A stretch of DNA of 33,221 nt from Clostridiales bacterium (lineage in GTDB: Bacteria; Bacillota; Clostridia; Christensenellales; CAG-138). The DNA lies in the NCBI GenBank assembly GCA_012517905.1, contig JAAYUE010000064.1:1-33221 (forward strand), given 5' to 3'. A program made the position numbers and the translations under genes. The notes under the pieces are model-generated. The model was not told where the DNA came from, made no database searches, and worked only from the letters and a program-made list of their open reading frames with translations. Below are positions 15,574 to 22,344 of this stretch, piece after piece (the first letter of the stretch is position 1; each line of letters opens with the position of its first letter).

Positions 15574-16512
15574 TCAGCCGACGGTCCGCTGGGAGATGCC
15601 CTTGATGGCGGAGAGCGCCCAGTCGTGATCGCTCAGCGTAACGACCGTTCCGCAATACGGGCACTTGCCGGTGTGGTTGATGTCCAGCGGCGCGCCGCAG
15701 TTCGGACAGCTCACCTGCGTCATGCTCGGCTGCTCCAGCGTCTTCATGTCCTTCTGGCGCGTGAGCTTCCAGTCGTACACCATAAACAGCTCGCGCGTCG
15801 TGCTGCCGCTGACGATGTTGCCGGTCCGGTCGTCCGTCGTGTAGTCGGTGATGCGCGTGGAGATGCGCACGACGAGCACGTCGTTGTCGCCTTCCACGGC
15901 ATAGCGGACGATGCGCGTCTCGAGCACGGCGATGCGCTCCACATGGTTCGTCTGGTGTGCGTCGATGAGCGCCTGCAGCTGCCGTGCCATCTGGTTGTAG
16001 AGCGCGTCCGTCATGATGGCCCGCATCGGCTCCCAATGCTTGTCCTGCCAGGCGTCCTGCATCTGGATATACTGGTTGCCGACCTTTTCGAGCAGCACCT
16101 GCTCGTTGAAGTTCGGGTCCTTCTGCTTGAGCGTATCGAGCGGCAGGCCCGGTTCTTCCCGCGCCGCGTTGTAGACGTTCTGTCCGCCGCCGCTTCCGCT
16201 CCCCTTGCGCAGATTGCGCAGCACGACGAGCGCGATGACGACGATGACAATCACCGTAAAGAGGTTTCCGCCTAAACAGCCGATTCCGCTGCTGCCGGAA
16301 TACGAGCCGTTGTCATAGGTAGACCCGCTGCTCCAGCTGGAGCCGGAGTCCCAGCTCGATCCGCTGCTCCCCCAGTCCGAACTGCCGCCGCCACCGCCCC
16401 AGTCCGATCCGCCGGAAAAATTTCCCGCGTCCGCGAGCGAATATGCGCCAAGCGTCAGGCAGCAAAGCAGCACGACAATCAGAAGCAGCGTGCGCCGGAA
16501 TTGCTTTTTCAT
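15574..16512 (-). CDS. Tim44-like domain membrane protein with C-terminal zinc ribbon
   Basis: A 312-residue protein. A signal peptide or first membrane span (about 5-25) is followed by a low-complexity Gly/Ser/Trp/Asp stretch (about 30-77), a second membrane span (about 84-99), a Tim44-like domain (about 118-250, NFNEQVLLEKVGNQYIQMQDAWQDKHWEPMR) and a zinc ribbon near the C-terminus (CPNCG ... CPYCG). This layout is common in Firmicute Tim44-domain proteins, whose role is unknown; the mitochondrial namesake is a translocase subunit, but equivalence should not be assumed. The ATG at 16512 has GGGGGG about 9 nt upstream. Monocistronic, with its own promoter (16550-16578) and terminator (15523-15561). 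Confidence 0.85.
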   Translation of the reverse strand: MKKQFRRTLLLIVVLLCCLTLGAYSLADAGNFSGGSDWGGGGGSSDWGSSGSSWDSGSSWSSGSTYDNGSYSGSSGIGCLGGNLFTVIVIVVIALVVLRNLRKGSGSGGGQNVYNAAREEPGLPLDTLKQKDPNFNEQVLLEKVGNQYIQMQDAWQDKHWEPMRAIMTDALYNQMARQLQALIDAHQTNHVERIAVLETRIVRYAVEGDNDVLVVRISTRITDYTTDDRTGNIVSGSTTRELFMVYDWKLTRQKDMKTLEQPSMTQVSCPNCGAPLDINHTGKCPYCGTVVTLSDHDWALSAIKGISQRTVG

Positions 16513-16549
16513 CGTCTCAGACCCCCCGAATATTGTTGTTTACCCGATT

Positions 16550-16578
16550 ATCATACCCTATTTTATGCGCGCGGTAAA
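16550..16578 (-). promoter_or_regulatory. Sigma-A promoter of the Tim44-like gene
   Basis: Minus strand TTTACC (16573-16578), 17-bp spacer, TATGAT (16550-16555). Confidence 0.8.
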
Positions 16579-16586
16579 CAGCAATT

Positions 16587-16625
16587 CAAAAACGCAGAGG
16601 CGCGGAAGATCTTCCGCGCCTCTGC
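16587..16625 (-). terminator. Terminator of the yedE-tusA-DUF3343 unit
   Basis: A perfect 16-bp inverted repeat (16594-16625, GCAGAGGCGCGGAAGA and its complement) followed on the minus strand by GTTTTTG. It lies 28 bp past the DUF3343 stop. Confidence 0.9.
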
Positions 16626-16652
16626 GCCTTTTGATAACATAAGCCGATCGAT

Positions 16653-16898
16653 TCAATCGTTTCGCAACAGTTCCAAATAGCCGCCGTTCGGCGTCAGGCA
16701 CTCGACCACGCGCTCCACGTCCTTGTCCATCAGGTCCAGACGCGCTTCGCTTGCCTCGTACATCACGCAGGTGCCGCAGCTCGCGCTCAGGCTGCGCGGC
16801 ACGGGCGAGAGCCGCGCGGAAACGCCTTCCGCGGCCATCGTCCTGTGCGTGCGCATGGCGGAAAAATGCGTATGGAACGTTGCGATATACGACGTCAT
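16653..16898 (-). CDS. DUF3343 domain protein, putative selenium/sulfur relay partner
   Basis: An 81-residue DUF3343 protein (MTSYIATFHTHFSAMRTHR ... PRSLSASCGTCVMYE). The CGTC pair in the middle is a conserved feature and could carry or reduce a persulfide or selenide. DUF3343 proteins are found beside TusA-like and YedE genes in selenium-utilising Firmicutes; a molecular role has not been shown. The start ATG overlaps the TGA of the tusA-like gene (ATGA, 16895-16898). Its own ribosome-binding site is poor, so translational coupling is likely. The reading frame continues far upstream, but that part is a shadow of tusA. Confidence 0.88.
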   Translation of the reverse strand: MTSYIATFHTHFSAMRTHRTMAAEGVSARLSPVPRSLSASCGTCVMYEASEARLDLMDKDVERVVECLTPNGGYLELLRND

Positions 16899-17104
16899 GC
16901 TTTCGTAAGCGAGAGCGAGAATTCCCCGCCTGTCTCCGTCACGGACACGGCGTATCCGCGGGATGCGGCAAACCGGGTCACGTTTTCTTTCGCCGCCTCG
17001 GCGTCCACAAGCACGGTCAGTTGTTTCCTTCCGTCCTTCACCGCGCGCTGCGTGAGCACGACGGGTTCCGGACAAAGCAGCCCTCTGGCGTCTACGATAT
17101 CCAT
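16895..17104 (-). CDS. TusA-like (SirA family) sulfur/selenium carrier protein
   Basis: A 69-residue TusA fold protein with the active-site motif LLCPEP (C11). TusA proteins carry a persulfide on this cysteine between enzymes. Its position between yedE and DUF3343, in a locus with selD, yqeB and yqeC, suggests it carries selenium or sulfur to SelD or to the hydroxylase cofactor. In other organisms the corresponding protein YedF has TusA fused to a second domain; here only the TusA part is present, with DUF3343 as a separate overlapping gene. The ATG at 17104 is 5 bp past the yedE stop and has AAGG upstream. Confidence 0.9.
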   Translation of the reverse strand: MDIVDARGLLCPEPVVLTQRAVKDGRKQLTVLVDAEAAKENVTRFAASRGYAVSVTETGGEFSLSLTKA

Positions 17105-17109
17105 ATGCC

Positions 17110-18159
17110 TTATATCCTTTCCCTGTTGAAGAGACCGATGAGCACGAGAATAACAAAGCCTGCGACGACCGCGATCATGCCGTTCACCGTCGGGCCGTTG
17201 CCGGAGGAGGCAAGGCCGAAGTTATGGCAGATTGCCGCGCCGAACACGAACCCCGTCACGGTGATCGCCGCATCCGAATTGCCCTCGCCGGCGAGGATGA
17301 CCTGACGCAGCGGGCAGCCGCCGAGCAGCACGCTGCCCCAGCCGACGAGCGCCATGCCGAGGAAATTCCAGAGCCCGTCCGTATGCGCGACCGGCTGGTC
17401 GGCAAACGAGAGATGGAACTTGCCGAGGATCAGATTGCCGACGATGGTGGTCACGATGACCGCAAGGAATCCCCAGAGCATGGAGAAATCCTTGAACATC
17501 ATCGCGTCCCGGTTGCCGGCGACGGTGCAGAACCGCGCGCGCTGGCACAGTCCGCCGACGACGAGGCCGATGCCGAGCGCGATGAGAAGCGGCGCATGCG
17601 CGGCCCCGGGGCCGGATTCGCTGAACGCAAAGAGCGACGGCAGCAGCGCGGAGAGCACCATGAGCACCGCGACGATGATCGGCAGCATCAGCCCTTCCGT
17701 CATGCTCTGCGCATACGCGCGCTTGAGCGTGAAGCCCCCGCGCAGCCAGAGCGTGCCCACGAAGATACCCGCGATGAAGCCGACGAGGCCGACGAGCGCG
17801 TTGAGATCGCCGCCGCCGATACGCAGCATCATGCGCAGCGGGCAGCCGAGGAACATCAGCGCGCCGACCATGACGACGACCGCGAGCACAAACCGCGTCA
17901 TGGGCGACGAACCGCCGCGGGGTTTGAACTCTTTGGTCAGCATCGAAACGATCATTGCACCGAGGATCATGCCGATGATCTCGGGTCGAACGTACTGAAC
18001 CGCCGCCGCCGTGTGCAGCTTCATCGCGCCCGATGTGTCGCGGATGAAGCACGCGATGCAAAAGCCCATGTTGCCGGGATTTCCCAGCGCGGTCAGCACG
18101 ATCGCAGCGACGCCGATGACGACGCCCGTCAGGATGACCCAGAAATTTCGTTTTTTCAT
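17110..18159 (-). CDS. yedE: YedE family putative selenium transporter
   Basis: A 349-residue polytopic membrane protein of the YeeE/YedE family, with about nine hydrophobic spans in two related halves. Each half carries the signature glycine/cysteine motif (LGCPLRMM and LGGCPLRQV); further cysteines occur in GFCIACFIRD and GGLCQRARFC. YeeE relatives import thiosulfate; the YedE branch beside selD and tusA genes is annotated as selenium-metabolism membrane protein, so the cargo is probably a selenium compound (inference from context). Start: ATG at 18159 with GGAG 7 nt upstream; the frame extends to 18189 without support. First gene of yedE-tusA-DUF3343, with a leader of about 150 nt. Confidence 0.9.
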   Translation of the reverse strand: MKKRNFWVILTGVVIGVAAIVLTALGNPGNMGFCIACFIRDTSGAMKLHTAAAVQYVRPEIIGMILGAMIVSMLTKEFKPRGGSSPMTRFVLAVVVMVGALMFLGCPLRMMLRIGGGDLNALVGLVGFIAGIFVGTLWLRGGFTLKRAYAQSMTEGLMLPIIVAVLMVLSALLPSLFAFSESGPGAAHAPLLIALGIGLVVGGLCQRARFCTVAGNRDAMMFKDFSMLWGFLAVIVTTIVGNLILGKFHLSFADQPVAHTDGLWNFLGMALVGWGSVLLGGCPLRQVILAGEGNSDAAITVTGFVFGAAICHNFGLASSGNGPTVNGMIAVVAGFVILVLIGLFNRERI

Positions 18160-18293
18160 GAATACTCTCCTATATCCCATTTTTCCCAAAACGAAGCCAG
18201 ACCCTCCGGCAATTTCTCGCCGTAAGCAAAGAACGCGATTTTACTGAAAGCTGTTTGGTCGATTCGGTTCGGGTGATGTTTTATCCGGCGGAC

Positions 18294-18322
18294 TTGCTAT
18301 CCCGCCGAAGTTCGGATATACT
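18294..18322 (+). promoter_or_regulatory. Sigma-A promoter of the cysteine-desulfurase-like gene
   Basis: TTGCTA (18294-18299), 17-bp spacer, TATACT (18317-18322). Its -10 overlaps the -10 of the opposing yedE promoter. A CGGCGG/CCGCCG inverted repeat (18286-18291 with 18302-18307) brackets its -35. Confidence 0.75.
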
Positions 18323-18348
18323 TTAACATAGAAAAGCGTTATACGCAA
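18320..18348 (-). promoter_or_regulatory. Sigma-A promoter of yedE-tusA-DUF3343
   Basis: Minus strand TTGCGT (18343-18348), 17-bp spacer, TAAAGT (18320-18325). Overlaps the plus-strand promoter at 18294-18322. Confidence 0.65.
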
Positions 18349-18363
18349 GCTAGGATAACGAAA

Positions 18364-19536
18364 ATGTCAAAAAATATTTTTCAGCAGCAAATGATTTATC
18401 TGGACCAGGCGGCGACGTCCCGCCCCAAGGCCTCCGGCGTCGGCGAGGCGATGCGCAGTTACATCGAGGACGTCTGCGCAAACGTCAACCGCTCCACCTA
18501 CGCGCCCGCGACGGACGCGGCGCTGCTCGTGCTCGAAACGCGCGAGCAGCTCTGCTCCCTCTTTGGCGGCGGCGACCCTTCCCATGTCGTGTTCACACCC
18601 GGACAAACGGTCTCCCTCAATATGGTGATCAAAGGCGCGCTGCACCCGGGCGATCATGTGCTCGTGAGCCCCTTGGAGCACAACGGCGTCATGCGCCCGC
18701 TCACGCAGCTGCTCGACGACGGGGTCGACTTCGACCGCATTCCCCTTCGTGACGACGACCAGCTCGACTTCGACGCGGCGGCACGGCTCGTCCGCCCGAA
18801 CACACGGCTGCTGCTGCTCACGCACGCCTCCAACGTCAGCGGCACGGTGTTCCCGCTTGAGGAAGCGGGCGCATTCTGCCGCGGTCGCGATATTGCGTTT
18901 GCCGTTGACGCGGCGCAGACCGGCGGGCATCTGCCGATCGACGCCGCATGCGCGAAGATCGACGCGCTCTGCGTGCCCGCGCACAAAGGCCTCCGCGGGC
19001 CGAACGGCGTCGGCGCGCTGCTCCTTTCGCCGGAGTTTGCAGCGACGCTCGAGCCGCTGATCACCGGCGGCACGGGCAGCGACTCCCACACCGAAGTTCA
19101 GCCGGATTACATGCCGGACCGCTTTGAGAGCGGAACGCCGAACCTGCCCGGCATCTACTGGCTGCACGCCGCGCTTGCCAAACTGCTTGAAGAAGGCGTC
19201 GCCGCGCGGCACGAAGCGGAGACCGCATTGCTGAATCGGTTTTTGACCGGACTGGACGCCATCGACGGCGTCTATGTGCCCGGCACGCGGGATCTGACCC
19301 GGCGCGTCGGCGTAGTCTCCGTGGACTGCACCAAGCGGCGCGACAATGCGGAGGTTGCCGACCGCCTTGCCAACGAGTATGGCATTCTCACGCGCTGCGG
19401 CCTGCACTGCGCGCCAAACGCGCATAAGACCTACGGCACGTTTCCGCAGGGCACGGTTCGCTTCTCCTTCAACAGCACAAACACGGAGGAAGAGATCGAC
19501 GCCGCGCTGTCCGCGCTCGCCGAACTCCTCGCATAG
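18364..19536 (+). CDS. Class V aminotransferase, cysteine desulfurase/selenocysteine lyase-like (TIGR01977 type)
   Basis: A 390-residue PLP enzyme of the NifS/CsdB fold. The PLP lysine is K208 (VPAHKGLRG) and the candidate catalytic cysteine C349 lies in RCGLHCAPNAHKT. Members of TIGR01977 (represented by Enterococcus EF2568) occur in selD-yqeB neighbourhoods and are thought to release sulfur or selenium from cysteine or selenocysteine. Here it is transcribed divergently from yedE and convergently with selD, so it is physically inside the selenium locus. The ATG at 18364 has AGGA 8 nt upstream; an internal ATG at 18391 (MIYLDQAAT) is the point where family similarity starts, so the first nine residues could be dispensable. 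Confidence 0.9.
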   Translation: MSKNIFQQQMIYLDQAATSRPKASGVGEAMRSYIEDVCANVNRSTYAPATDAALLVLETREQLCSLFGGGDPSHVVFTPGQTVSLNMVIKGALHPGDHVLVSPLEHNGVMRPLTQLLDDGVDFDRIPLRDDDQLDFDAAARLVRPNTRLLLLTHASNVSGTVFPLEEAGAFCRGRDIAFAVDAAQTGGHLPIDAACAKIDALCVPAHKGLRGPNGVGALLLSPEFAATLEPLITGGTGSDSHTEVQPDYMPDRFESGTPNLPGIYWLHAALAKLLEEGVAARHEAETALLNRFLTGLDAIDGVYVPGTRDLTRRVGVVSVDCTKRRDNAEVADRLANEYGILTRCGLHCAPNAHKTYGTFPQGTVRFSFNSTNTEEEIDAALSALAELLA

Positions 19537-19550
19537 CGTTTGCCAGCAAC

Positions 19551-19585
19551 AGCAAAGCCCGCCGGATTCCGGCGGGCTTTTTCTC
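19551..19585. terminator. Bidirectional terminator between the desulfurase-like gene and selD
   Basis: A 12-bp perfect stem AAAGCCCGCCGG (19554-19565) with its complement (19569-19580), 3-nt loop, T-run after. Serves both convergent genes. Confidence 0.9.
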
Positions 19586-19593
19586 TTCGTTTG

Positions 19594-20628
19594 CTACACC
19601 AGGTAGATCGATTTGTCGCCCTGCTCGAGCACGACCCCGATGCGCTGCGCGCTCGGCACGCTCGCCTTCAAGTCCCGCTCCAGGGCGTCCGCATCGGCAG
19701 GATCGACCGCAATCAGCAGCCCGCCGGAGGTCTGCGGATCGAAGAGCGCGTCCCGCAGCTTCAGCGGCAGGTCCCCCTCGTCCACAAACGGCCCGGCATA
19801 GGTTCGGTTGCGGTATACGCCCGCGGGCAGCAGCCCCATGTTGGCAAACTCCAGCACGCGCGGCAGGAAGTCGACTGCGCCTGTCTCCACCCGCGCGGAG
19901 AGGCCGGACCCCTGCATCATCTCGAGCATATGCCCCATGAGAGAAAACCCGGTCACATCCGTACACGCGTGCACGCGGTAGCGCACCGCGCAGTCGCGCG
20001 CGCTCTTGTTGAGCGTGGTCATGAGCGCGATCACCGGGTCGATTTCGCCCGGCTCGAGCATCTCGGCTTTCTCCGCCGTGGTCAGGATGCCGACGCCGAT
20101 CGGCTTGGTCAAAAACAGCACGTCGCCGATTTTTGCGCCGAGGTTTTTGTAGAACCGATCCGGATGCACGAATCCGGTCACGGCAAGCCCGTATTTCGGC
20201 ACGTCGTCAAATATGCTGTGTCCGCCCGTGATGATCGCACCCGCTTCATAGGCCTTGCTGTAGCCGCCCGCAAGCATGGCCTGCACCGCGCTCTGCGGCA
20301 TGTTTTCCGGAATGCAGAGCAGGTTGAGCGCGAGCTTCGGTTCGCCGCCCATGGCGTATACGTCCGAGAGCGCATTTGTCGCGGCAATCTGGCCAAAGGT
20401 GAACGGATCGTCCACGATCGGCGGGAAAAAGTCCACCGTCTGCACGAGCGCAAGCTCGTCGCTCACGCGATATACGGACGCGTCGTCCGAGCGGTCGAAC
20501 CCGACGAGCAGGTTTTCGTCGTGATGCGTCGGCATGTCGCCAAGCAGCTTGGCCAGCGTGCCTGCACCGACCTTTGCGCCGCAGCCCGCGCAGTTGGAAA
20601 GTTTTGTGAGCTTTACTTCCGTTTCCAT
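19594..20628 (-). CDS. selD: Selenide, water dikinase (selenophosphate synthetase)
   Basis: A 344-residue SelD, which makes selenophosphate from selenide and ATP. The essential Cys and Lys are C16 and K19 in NCAGCGAK; the codon is TGC, so this is a cysteine and not a selenocysteine version. Mg/ATP motifs follow (VQTVDFFPPIVDDPFTFGQIAATNALSDVYAMGG, GGHSIFDD, DVTGFSLMGHMLEM, DPQTSGGLL). The ATG at 20628 has AGGAGG 6 nt upstream; the frame runs upstream to 20715 but that is a yqeB shadow. It overlaps the end of yqeB by 16 bp. No selA, selB or tRNA-Sec is in the window, so its product may feed the molybdenum hydroxylase pathway instead of selenocysteine. Confidence 0.96.
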   Translation of the reverse strand: METEVKLTKLSNCAGCGAKVGAGTLAKLLGDMPTHHDENLLVGFDRSDDASVYRVSDELALVQTVDFFPPIVDDPFTFGQIAATNALSDVYAMGGEPKLALNLLCIPENMPQSAVQAMLAGGYSKAYEAGAIITGGHSIFDDVPKYGLAVTGFVHPDRFYKNLGAKIGDVLFLTKPIGVGILTTAEKAEMLEPGEIDPVIALMTTLNKSARDCAVRYRVHACTDVTGFSLMGHMLEMMQGSGLSARVETGAVDFLPRVLEFANMGLLPAGVYRNRTYAGPFVDEGDLPLKLRDALFDPQTSGGLLIAVDPADADALERDLKASVPSAQRIGVVLEQGDKSIYLV

Positions 20629-21422
20629 TCGTATCCTCCTTGCGTCAGCCCGCGCAGCACCGCCTCCAGCACGCCGCCGCCTACGGCGAGCGCTTTGTCG
20701 GACACGGCGAAGCAATGGGCGCGTTCACAGCGAGGGTCCACGTCCCCGCTCTTCATCCCTTCTGTAACGGCGATGCCGTCCGGCAGAATGCCGCGCAGCA
20801 CGCCGCGAATGCGCGAGACGATCGGCTCGCCGTCGACATAGGCGCATACTTCTCCCGCCTCCACCGTATCGCCGATTTGTTTCACGCCGCGAAACACGCC
20901 CGCGCGCGGCGAGCGCAGCAGCCGCTCCAGCGTGAAGCCGCCGATGTTGCCGGGAACTCCGGTGTCCGGCAGCGCGGAGCCTCTGGTGTACACGCGCCCG
21001 AGCGTATGCCCGCGCATGGTCTCTACCACCGCGTGGCAGTCTAAGCCCGCCGTAAACCCGGGACCGACGCCGATGACGACCGGTGCGTCCGTGATCTTCG
21101 TGCCAAGGTTTTTCTTGGCGAGAATCGCATCCACCACGGCGATTGGCTTGAGCTGCCGCGCCGTCTCGCCCGCAGGATCGGCCAAAAGCGCGATCTCGCC
21201 GCGGGCCATGACCTGCGCCGCTTCTTCCGCGCTCGCGGCAAAGCGCGCGGTGATGTCCTCCACCGTCGTCTGACCGTTGATGATCGCCTCGGAGAGGCAA
21301 ACGGTCCGGCGGATGGAGGTCGGCTGCGGCAGGTCGCTCATCACGACGGAAAAGCCGCTCTTATAGAGACGAAACGCGACGCCCGTTGCGATATCGCCCG
21401 CGCCGCGCACCCAGATGATCAT
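20613..21422 (-). CDS. yqeB: YqeB / EF2563 family selenium-dependent molybdenum hydroxylase system protein
   Basis: A 269-residue protein with an N-terminal Rossmann-like start (MIIWVRGAGDIATGVAFRL) and a C-terminal biotinyl/lipoyl-like beta segment (VKQIGDTVEAGEVCAYVDGEPIVSRIRGVLRGIL). These are hallmarks of the EF2563/YqeB family, part of the orphan-SelD trait linked to selenium-dependent molybdenum hydroxylases. Its exact reaction is unknown; a role in inserting selenium into the Mo cofactor is proposed. Start: ATG at 21422, with GAGGA 8 nt upstream; a longer frame to 21443 lacks a site. It lies 37 bp after yqeC and overlaps selD. Confidence 0.92.
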   Translation of the reverse strand: MIIWVRGAGDIATGVAFRLYKSGFSVVMSDLPQPTSIRRTVCLSEAIINGQTTVEDITARFAASAEEAAQVMARGEIALLADPAGETARQLKPIAVVDAILAKKNLGTKITDAPVVIGVGPGFTAGLDCHAVVETMRGHTLGRVYTRGSALPDTGVPGNIGGFTLERLLRSPRAGVFRGVKQIGDTVEAGEVCAYVDGEPIVSRIRGVLRGILPDGIAVTEGMKSGDVDPRCERAHCFAVSDKALAVGGGVLEAVLRGLTQGGYEWKRK

Positions 21423-21459
21423 ATTTCGTTTCCTCTCGGGCACGCGCTGCGTGCCTGCG

Positions 21460-22185
21460 TTATCTCTCTTCGCCGAGCGCGGCGATGACCGCGCGTTCGA
21501 CGGGATCGTTCTTTAGTTCGGACGCAATCTCGAGCGCAATTTTCTTCCGCTCGTCGTCGTCCGCCTTGTTCAGCACGACGACGTATCGCATGCCGTCCAA
21601 CACGCCCTTGCGCTGCCCTTCCGAGTGGCCAAGCACGCGCGCGATGTCCCGCGCGGTCACCCTGTCGCCCTCTTGTTTTCCGCAGAGCGCGGCATACCGT
21701 TCCGGCCGGAACGCCGCCTGTGAAATCGGCTGTCCCGCGCCGTCGAGCCCGGCGAGCGCGATCACGAGCTTTGTCTCCGGCGGAATCACCGGCTCGTGTT
21801 TGGCCGGCGCTTTGAGCGGCAGGCGCTTCGCCCCGTCCGCCTCGACAAGCACATAATCCGCGAGTTTCGCCATGCGGGCGAACCTCAGCTCCGGCGCGGA
21901 GAGTTTTCCCTGCTCGGCCGGCGTTCCGAGGCAGACGAGCCGATCATCCGTAAGCGCGGCGTCGATTTCGTCCTCGGTCGCGTGCGTCAGCGTTCGAATG
22001 TCCCCGGGCGGGAAGATATGCGTCGTCGTGGTTACGATCACGCGCGCGCCGCCGGAAGAAAGCGCCCGCGCGAGGCGCAGCATGAGCGTCGTCTTTCCCC
22101 CGCCGCCGACCAACGCGGTCACGCCGCGCGGCGGATCGAGCGCGCGAATGATGCTGTCCCCGTTTGTAAAAAAGATCGTCTGCAC
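21460..22185 (-). CDS. yqeC: YqeC family selenium cofactor biosynthesis protein (P-loop NTPase)
   Basis: A protein of about 241 residues with a Walker A motif GGGGKTT, followed by TTTTHIFPP and ADYVLVEADGAKRLPLKAPAKHEPVIP, the signature of the YqeC family. Family knowledge: required with SelD and YqeB for selenium-dependent molybdenum hydroxylases; probably a nucleotide-dependent step in cofactor maturation. The start is uncertain. I favour the GTG at 22185, which follows GGGGAG and lies downstream of the candidate promoter; a GTG at 22218 would add 11 residues. First gene of the yqeC-yqeB-selD operon, divergent from the sulfhydrylase gene. Confidence 0.88.
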   Translation of the reverse strand: MQTIFFTNGDSIIRALDPPRGVTALVGGGGKTTLMLRLARALSSGGARVIVTTTTHIFPPGDIRTLTHATEDEIDAALTDDRLVCLGTPAEQGKLSAPELRFARMAKLADYVLVEADGAKRLPLKAPAKHEPVIPPETKLVIALAGLDGAGQPISQAAFRPERYAALCGKQEGDRVTARDIARVLGHSEGQRKGVLDGMRYVVVLNKADDDERKKIALEIASELKNDPVERAVIAALGEER

Positions 22186-22211
22186 GGCGCCGTCGTTCTC
22201 CCCGGTTGAGA

Positions 22212-22238
22212 ATAACACTTCTCTTTGCGGAATGTCAA
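22212..22238 (-). promoter_or_regulatory. Candidate promoter of yqeC-yqeB-selD
   Basis: Minus strand perfect TTGACA (22233-22238) with TGTTAT (22212-22217) at a short 15-bp spacing. The spacing is suboptimal, which may mean an activator is needed or the -10 is misplaced. Confidence 0.5.
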
Positions 22239-22284
22239 TCGATACGCCCCTCCATCATCGGGGGCGGAAAAACCCAATCCTGCA

Positions 22285-22313
22285 TTGCCAAAGTCATGCT
22301 ACAACGATATAAT
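22285..22313 (+). promoter_or_regulatory. Sigma-A promoter of the sulfhydrylase gene
   Basis: TTGCCA (22285-22290), 17-bp spacer, perfect TATAAT (22308-22313). The leader is only about 25 nt, so there is no SAM riboswitch or T-box. Confidence 0.88.
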
Positions 22314-22344
22314 GCCATAAAACGCAACCAACGGAGGAACGCAA

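Noticed and set aside
20570..20628. SelD as a selenoprotein
   Set aside because: The active-site position is a normal TGC cysteine and no in-frame TGA is needed to complete the protein.
22314..22344. SAM riboswitch upstream of the methionine gene
   Set aside because: The leader is only about 25 nt from a consensus promoter, too short for any S-box or T-box.
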